From Piezodorus guildinii (Eukaryota; Arthropoda; Insecta; Hemiptera; Pentatomidae), in NCBI GenBank assembly GCA_023052935.1, contig CM041297.1, positions 5,260,280 to 5,324,279 on the forward strand: a stretch of 64,000 bases of DNA, in the 5' to 3' direction. Shown here one piece after another: positions 42,701 through 51,700 of the stretch (position 1 is the stretch's first letter; the number at the start of each line of letters is the position of its first letter). Position numbers and translations under genes: made by a program. Under the pieces are notes generated by a model, which worked only from the letters and a program-made list of their open reading frames with translations, made no database searches and was not told the origin of the DNA.

Positions 42701-45700
42701 TACCGGTTTTTATTAACACACTTGTATTTAGTTGTATGGTTTCCGTGTCTTCACCTAGCAGTACCAGATCATCGGCATACCCCAAAACCGGAATCTTGTC
42801 ACCCATTTTTAAGCCTTTATCGGTACACATCACCTTTTCTATGACATATTCTAAAGCTATATTAAATAACACAGGTGAAAGGGAGTCACCCTGTTTCAAA
42901 CCCGATCGCACCTCAAATCTCTCAGAGTAATTATGACCGATTCTAACTTTATGGAATGTTTCCGACAAACACATCTCTACTAAGTTTACTAACTTTCTAG
43001 GTATTCCCTGTTCAATCATGATGTTATATAGCTTCTGACGGTCTATCAAAACAATTAAGTAGAAACTTAATTAAGTGTTTTAATGACTTCAACCCTAATT
43101 AACTTCCCTTCAATATCTACACACAGTCAACCATTCTCAATAAATTGTTACTTCAGCTCCGACAGTATTCCTGATCAGAAATAGTTCAAAGTTAACTTAG
43201 TATGGATATACGTTAATATAAGAAAATAAAATAGTAAAGAATGTTTCCCAAAATTCCTCTGTTGAGGAAAAGACCGACTTTTAATTGCAAAAAGGAATCG
43301 ACGTCAATGCAAAGCTCCCTTGAGAAAGGATTTAACTATCGGCTGGATTTTTCTCTTATTGTGTATTTTATTCATATATCTATTGCACCTTTGAAAGTGA
43401 TTTATATCCTATCCATCTTGCATTCTAAAAAACTTGATATCCATACTGCAACGGGATTTATTTGTTCTTGGGCTAACACTAGGGTCTGTTCTTATCTTTT
43501 CTTTTCTAGCCCTGAAGATGGCTTAAAATGAAGGTTGAAACATTAGTACAATAAATTAAGTTTCTACTTAATTAAGTGTTTTAATGATTTCACCCCTAAT
43601 TAACTTCTACTCAATATATAAGTACAGTCAACTATTCTCACATCATTAAAGATAAATATCGTTTGAAAAAGTATGTAAAGTAACATGAAGTGAAACAAAA
43701 GTGTTTATGTTTTCAATTTTACTCATTTTTTAAATGTTATTTTCTGTTAAAACATCTACACAGTATCTTGTTTTTTTAGTCCTGATTAAGACCTGCAACG
43801 TTGTATATTAATTTTTTTTTTTTTTTACTGTCACATGAAACAATTCTCCCTTCATATTCATTTCAGGCTCAACTATTTAATATTCAACATTTTAGGAATA
43901 CTTCTTTTGTTAATCTATCAACATTTTAGCTTTTGTCTGTAATTTTTTAACCCTGACGATAGCTCGTAATTTTGGGCTGAAAAGTTAAAAAAATATGATA
44001 AAGATAAAAACTTTTTGACTAAATGTTAGTTAATCTTCTTATGATAAATATTTATAAAGAATCCAGAAGGAAAATAGTCTAGGTGGCAGTCAAGAAAAAT
44101 AATGAAATAGCTTAAGATTATTTCATTGTTTTTCTGTTAGCGTTCATTTATAATATACCTGTGAATAATTCATCCTATATTCAATTTATACATAAATATG
44201 GTTAAATATTCAGGTACCATAAAAGTGAGGTGTTCTTTTACAGTTAAGTCCCCGATGAAGATATCTTCCTGCCTCATGAAACCGGATATTTTGCAAATGG
44301 AGTCATTAACTTGCTTACCGTTAATCTTAACATCGCCATCGACCATAATCTGATCTGTTAAGAAATGAAGTATCAAAATATAATGAAATTAATAAAATTA
44401 TAAAATATAATATTATCATAAAATGTCACCAGAATGACGATGAGCCAAAGCGTAGAGGATTGTGCTTTTCCCAGCGCCACTGAAAACAAAATATGTAAAA
44501 GAAAAAAAAATTAATAATGCCTAGGCATAAAAATAACAAAATGAAATTCCAGACCTCACAGTGAAAATGATATACTTTGATAAAATTCAATTTAAAAGTA
44601 ATTTTATATAACTTTAATATTTTGTTGGAAGTCCTTTGTTGTTGATTACTTCTCTTAAGCGGTTATATGTAGGTTTTTTATTATATGTAGGTTTTTTATT
44701 TATATGTAGGTTTTTTATTTAGTTTTTCCTACTACCATAGTTAATATCAATTTAATTTTACCACTAATTATAGATTAGATAATTAGATTATAACTACCAA
44801 ATGAACCAAACATTTGATGATTGTAAGGATGTCTCATCCGAAATCATTTATAAATTTTTTGTCAATATGTAAAAATGTAAATAAAGTTTATTTTCTTCTT
44901 TCTTCTTCTCTTAAGCGGTTTGGGATGGATTCCACGAGTTTTTGGGTAAAATCTGGGGTAATTTTCTCCCATTCTTCCAAGAGTGCCTTTTTAAAATTTT
45001 CTTTGTATGTAATATTATTTTTTCGAATTTCTGTCCCCAATTTTTCCCACTAATGTTCAATGACATTTAAATCTGGTGACTGCGCAGGTGTCTGTATAAG
45101 TTTGAGACAGTTAAATATAAGCCATTCTTTTACTATCAATGAAGAGTACTTGGGGTCATTATCTTGGTAAAAAGTACTCGCAAAAATATCTTTTAATCTA
45201 AGTTTTTCAGCACTTACTATAAGATTTTGCCTTAATATGTCCACATATAAATGTTTATCCATTATACCTTCTATGAAATTCAGATTTCCCACACCAGAGG
45301 CTGCCATGCATCCCCACACCATCACACTCCCACCTCTATGTTTCACAGTCGGTAAGATTTGCTTCCCACCTCTGGCTTATGGCCCTTTTATTAATCGTTT
45401 TGCACTCCTCCAACCTAGGTATGCTGCTATTTAGGGGGAACGATGTTCCTTCTTTAGCCAGTTGGTCTGCAATTTCATTCCCCGCAAGTCCGCAGTGCTC
45501 TCGAATCTACTGTAGGACCACCTCTTGGTATTGCTCCGTTAGGTCTTCCAGCTCCTCAGCTAATTCCAGCACACATTTTCATTTATTTTTGAGGCATTCG
45601 AGGATGGATGCTGCATCTGTTAGGAGCACTGCGTGAGAGCGAGGACCTCTCAAGAACCCTCAGGATCTTGGCTGCCGTTAGCATAGAGTCATGCTCAGCT

Positions 45701-48700
45701 TTATAGTTTGTAGAGATGAGTCCCATGGGGAAGGCTTTTTGGAGAATGTGTCCATTGGGAAATTCTATATGGACGCCTCCTCCTCCGTTGGCAATAGCGT
45801 TTGTAGCAGAGCCATCTGTGTATACTCTAGTCCATTCGTTCTTTGGGTAGGCCATGTTAATGTATTCTAGAGTGCAGGCTTTGGCTTCCAAAGTTCTTAT
45901 GTCACTTTTCTTTGTTATGCCTGGGATCTTAGTGATAATTTTTGGCCTGATCCGTTGTGTCCAAGGCGGAAAATCCTCAGCAAGCTTTGCGGCTTCTGCT
46001 TTTAGATTAACTTGGGGCTGCTCATCCATTAGTTGAGTGGTTTTGTGCAGAGGACTTTGGCGCTTTATGCGAGTGTTATTCCTCTTTCCAACTCTCTCTT
46101 TTAGAGGGTGATTTGGAATACAACCAGCTTTCACTCTTAAATTTAGGAGTTTAATATCTCTCCTGTCTTCCATTCTGGGTAAGCCAGTTACAGTTTCCAT
46201 TGCCTTAATTGGTGTAGAGTTAAGACCTCCAGTAATAATTCTGAGCCCTTGGTTCTGGAGGACTGCAATTTTTTGAAAATTTGATGGAGCTGCCATTCCC
46301 CAACTTGTAATACCGTTCTCTATTGTAGGTCTTATGTATCCGGTGAAAAGGGTTTTGAGAGTGAAATGATCAGCCCCCAGTTTGTCCCTGCCAGTTTCCT
46401 CATTAGTGCTGTGCGGTTCACTGTCTTGACAACACACCTGTCTATTTGACTCTTCCAAGTCAGTCTCTTGTCAAACCTGACTCCTAGGTAGAATGGGAGG
46501 TGATCCTTTGTGAGGTTCTGGTTGCCTATTTTCAAATTAAGAGTGCTCGGAATACTTGTTGACAAACTGAATATTGTATGCTGGGTCTTATTAGTATTTA
46601 ATTTCTCCTTTAGTTGTTAAACAAATTTGCTTTACTTGCATGTAATTTGCTAATCTACAAAATTAAAGGTGCTTTAGAGGAACAAAATTTAAAATATCTG
46701 CATTTAAGCCTCATCAGACTATTTCATTCAGCATTAAACTTACATGATATCAAAGCCCATTAAATTTTGCATCGATATAATAGCGAGTTTAATCAAAATC
46801 GTTAGAGCCATTATTGAGAAAATCGTAAAAAGGTGCTAATGTATTGAGTAAAGTAGGACTTCCGGTCAGCCGATTGTAGTGGGAAAGTTGCTGTAAGATC
46901 TCGGACGTATAGCAGTCTTAAATATGAAATTTCAGTTCTGTACGACTAATGGTTATTGCGCTTGACTTACCACACATAGACACACAGATCGTTTTTCGGG
47001 ACTTGGTCCTTTGGACTCAGGAGACCCTAAAACGTGTATTTCCGTTAAAAACTGGAATTAAAAAAATTTTCACGATCGCAATACTTTCCCTTACCATATG
47101 TAGTAAATGAAAAAAAGTCTTTCCACCCTGAACCGTACGAATTAATGAATACCTATTATATCATTATTAGGAAATAATGAACCATTGTGTAATAATTTGC
47201 TGCATTTTTAAGCTTAAAAACACCATTTTAAGAAAGCATAGTTATACAGAAAAAAACAACTACATATTTCAACATAATTTGAGAGCAATATCTGACCAAT
47301 GAGAAATATGCTTAATCCATATTTATGAATGAAAGTACCGCTTCATTAAATTTGATTTAAAATTACTATAATTGTGAAGTTGAAATTTGTTCTGGAGGTT
47401 CGTCTTAAGACTGTGTAGGTGAAACTTCGTGATAGCAAGGTCTTTTAAGGATTCACGAAAGTAGCGGTAGAGGGGAAAGGCATAATTTTAATATATTCGG
47501 ATAATAACATCAAATATTACTAAAAAAAAATCTAAAATACCATTAAATATTATTTCTAATAAAAGATTAGAAAAAGAAAAAAAACTAAATGACAGTTATA
47601 TCAAAACAAACATGTGTAAGATACACATCATGAAAACGCGTTTTTTTTTTTTCTAAGCAGAACTTCATTTTAAGAAATTAAACATTACCTATAAAAGTTA
47701 AAAAAAAAAATGAAGTTTAATAGAGAATACGGTGATTAAATATTTATTATAAAACGTTGAAAATATGTGAGAGTGTACGATAATTCACTATCACCGACAT
47801 CACATCAAACCTAAACAAATTTTCATATTTTACTTTCACAAGACTGGGTTTGGAAAATTCTTCCTCTATGAGGTTAAAAAAAATATAAATTCAAAGCTTT
47901 TTAGATGATTGGTATTCGAATAATAAAAACATCTCCTGATGAATTATAAGTAATCTTTTGAAAGATAGTCAAGTTTCTAACGAGATGAAAGTAAAATCGT
48001 CTTGATTTTGAATGATATTAGGAAATATACTGGGATGGGAATGGCTAGCATAACAGCCTTCTATGCCATAGGTCACGGGTTCAAACCCGCAGGTGGTCCT
48101 AGGATTTTTTAATGGGAGTAAAACATCCTTAGTTACGCCGACCTTCGGAGGGAAAGTAAAAAGGTGGTCCCGAGCGTGTGCTAAGTCAGGTACTCGTTAA
48201 AGATTCCTATCCTAATTAAAACTAAATTCCCACTGTTGCATCGTCCAATTAGCCACTGTAGCATTAAGTGATGTTAAATAAACAAAAAACAAGAAAATAT
48301 ACTACATTTATACAGGCAGCGCTACACGGTGAGAAATAAGGTATGTGTAGGTGAGGTGAAAGCAAGTCTTGTATGTGTTCACGAAAGTAGCAGGAATGGT
48401 GGAAGGCTTATTTAAAAAAAAAAAAAATTGGATAATGACATCAAATATTACTATTGGGTTGATGCAAAATTAATGCAGGTTTTTAGTAGGTATTGTAAAT
48501 ACGCCATATCTTTACTTTAACCATATATATTTAATCAAAATAATTTCCATCTGAATCAATGCACTTTTGCCAACGTTCAACAAGCTTTCTTATTCCACTA
48601 GAAAAAAAAATCCGAATCCCTGGACTCAATGAAATCAGGAAAAGAATTTTCAATGTCGTCCTGGTTTTGAAAATTTTTCTCCCTCAAAAAGTTGTCCAGA

Positions 48701-51700
48701 TGCCTGAAAAAGTGGAAGTCTGTAGGAGAGAGGTCAGGTGAATAAGGCGGATGTTGGAGAAGTTCGTAGCCCAACTCGTGCAGTCGTCGAAGCGTTGGTT
48801 GTGCAACGTGTGGTCTGGCGTTATCGTGGAGCAGGATCGGCCCCTTCCGATTCATCAATGCTGGGCAAAGACGTTGCAATTTTTGAGTTCCGAGTTCCGC
48901 CGCCATTTCTCGTGTGGTTTTGGTTGGGTCTTCTTCCACTTTTGACCTCAGCTGGTCGTTGTCCAGAGCAAGATGACGGCCCCGACCTTCCTTGTCTTCG
49001 AGGTCGAAATCTCCTCTGCGAAACTTCTGGAACCAACGCTGCACCGTGCACTCATTAATAGCCCCCTGACCCCACACTTCATTAATATTACGAGCCGTTT
49101 GCGCAGCGCTGCGCCCTAATTTAAATTCGTAAAAATAAATTTGACGAAAATCGCACTTTGACATTTTCGATTCAAGACCTTTGAACACACTGAACAAAAC
49201 GATTTTACTAAACAAATTCATGGTGAAAGAGAGGGTATTAGATAAGGTTTGTTTTGGTATAATAATGATCAATGTTAGGATTAGCTTTGTTTACACAATT
49301 GGAATTAAGATATTGCAATAGAGGAAACCTGCATTAATTTTGCATCAACCCAATAATAGAAAAATCCTATTATATCATTAAATATTATTTTTTTTTTTAA
49401 AGATAAAAAACTGAATGATAAAGTTATATCGAAACAAACAAGTGTAATATACACATCATGAAAACATGTTTTTTAATGTATGAACTCAATTAAACATTGT
49501 TTATAATTAATGGTAAAAAATAAATAAATAATGAAGTAATATAGAAAATTCGGTATTTAATATTTATTATAATATGTTGAAAGAATGTGATATTCACTTT
49601 CACCTACTAATCACGAATTTCACCTCACCTACACATAGGGTGAGAATATACTAATTCTCACCGTGTATCGCTGCCTTATCAGATATATTAAAGCATATCG
49701 CAGGCTTTGGATCCATATTTCTTGTGCACACTATTCTTATGCATTTCTTCAATTGTTATTATATTTTTTTACTTTCACTTACTATATATAGTAAGGAAAG
49801 TATTGCGATCGTGAAAATTTTCGAATTCCAGTTTTCAACGGAAACACACGTTTTAGGGTCCCTGAGTCCAAATAACCAAGTCCCGCAAAAAGGTCTGTGT
49901 GTGTGTTTGTGTGTGTGTGTCTGTGTGTGTGTGGTAACTCCCGGGCGGAAACGGTAAGTCCTATGAAACTGAAATTTCATATTTAAGACAACTATACGCC
50001 CGAGACGTGACAAAACTTTTTTCATCAAAATGAGCTTACCAGAAGAGGCACTTTATACCATGCATTTTGCACCTTTTTTCGATTTTCTCAAAAACGGTTC
50101 CGACGATTTTGATTAAACTGGCTATATCGATGTAAAATTAAATGGGCTTTAATATCATGTAGGTTTTATTTGGATAAAAATGGTCTGACAGGGCTTAAAT
50201 GCCGATATTTTAAATTTTCTTCCTCTAAAGTACCTTTAATTTTTTAGATTCAATAATAATAACTAGATTATCTTGTTAGCGCTGATGAAAAACAGGCAAA
50301 TATATAAATTGAATAAATTCGATACCCAACTAAAGGAGAAAACAGAAAAAATATATTTTTAATGAAATTTTTCGTTTTTGAACATAAGAGCAGTAATATA
50401 CATGTATGATATACCGTTGGAAAGCTAAAGATTTTAGAAAAAATATCATCTCATACACAAGCTTTTAGAAGTTAATAGAGAGTGATGAGAAGAAGATAAA
50501 ACTAACTGATTATTTTAGATATATAATAGATATATAAATATAATAGATTTTTTAATAAAACACATGTTTATATATAAATTCAATTTGATTAATTCCTTAA
50601 TAGTTTCACGTATTTTTCTCTCTAACTGTATTCGAAAATTCTTTCATTGATTTTAAAAATCGAGGTAAGTGAAAGTCGTGTGTTGCCCGCACCAGATTTT
50701 TTAAATATATATTTAAAATGGTTAAAAAACGTTTTAAGAATTTCTCCATTGTAGTTTTTGTGTCTGATTTTTTTTTCATTTGCTTTGTCATTTAAATTTG
50801 TTTTTTTTTTTATAACATTATTCGATTTTCACTTACATTAGTTTATTATTATTATTATTATAATTAGTACCTTTCTCATTATTATTTTATTTAAGTCTCC
50901 TCTTCCTCAAATTTATTTAATTTAAGTGAATTTATAGTCGTTGATGTCTTCGGAGTTTTACGACTTTTAGTATAAACAAATAAACAAACGTTTAAAGAAC
51001 GTAATAGAACACTGTTTTTTTATCTGAATCCTAAAAAAACGTGGGATTATTCAGGTGTAAGGGTTCACTCATGAGTGGATGAAATACGTTGTGGTTATGT
51101 TTTCGAGCTAAAACGTATTGAATAATTATTGTGTATGCCTAAATATACAAGTAAATAAATAAACTTAAGATCCCTTTTAAATAACAAAACTTTATCCGTT
51201 GTAGATAAAAATAGTTGGATGAGTAACTGATCGATAACAGAGCTGTCTGTATATATTGTAATTACTCTTATCATAAACATTTATGAATCAACAAAAAATG
51301 GAATAATATCGAGAAAAGCCTTGTATTACAGATTGTAATATGTTATACATTACATGAGCTATTTTATTTTATTTGTCACTTTATGCTACCGTGGTTAATC
51401 GGATGATGCTACAGTGGGAGTCCTAAATTTTGCCTATCCACGGTAATTAGGACAGGGATCTTTAACGAGTACCTGACATCGCACAGGCTCGGGACCACCT
51501 TTTTATGCCCCCTCCGAAGGATGGTATAACTAAGGATGTTTTACTATTGAGCCCGTGACCTTTGGTATAGAAGGATGTTATTCTAGCCAATACGCTATAG
51601 GTATTGGCTATCATTAAATTCCCTTATCATTATATATTATTTATTTACTAGTTGAGCCAAAAAATTTTGTTCTGCTATAGAAATTATTTAGCACCATTTT

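Larger units (their letters stand above)
41880..44130. mobile_element. Cluster of Penelope-like remnants around an RTE-like insertion
   Basis: PLE-type internal sequence in minus orientation (41900-42032) and several end pieces in plus orientation (43060-43140, 43505-43650, 43780-43890, 43950-44130). CTTAATTAAGTGTTTTAATG occurs twice (near 43069 and 43571) as a direct repeat. Hammerhead-like cores are decayed: CCTGAAGATGG..GTTGAAACATT, CCTGATTAAGACC, CCTGACGATAGC..GGCTGAAAAGT. Confidence 0.5.
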
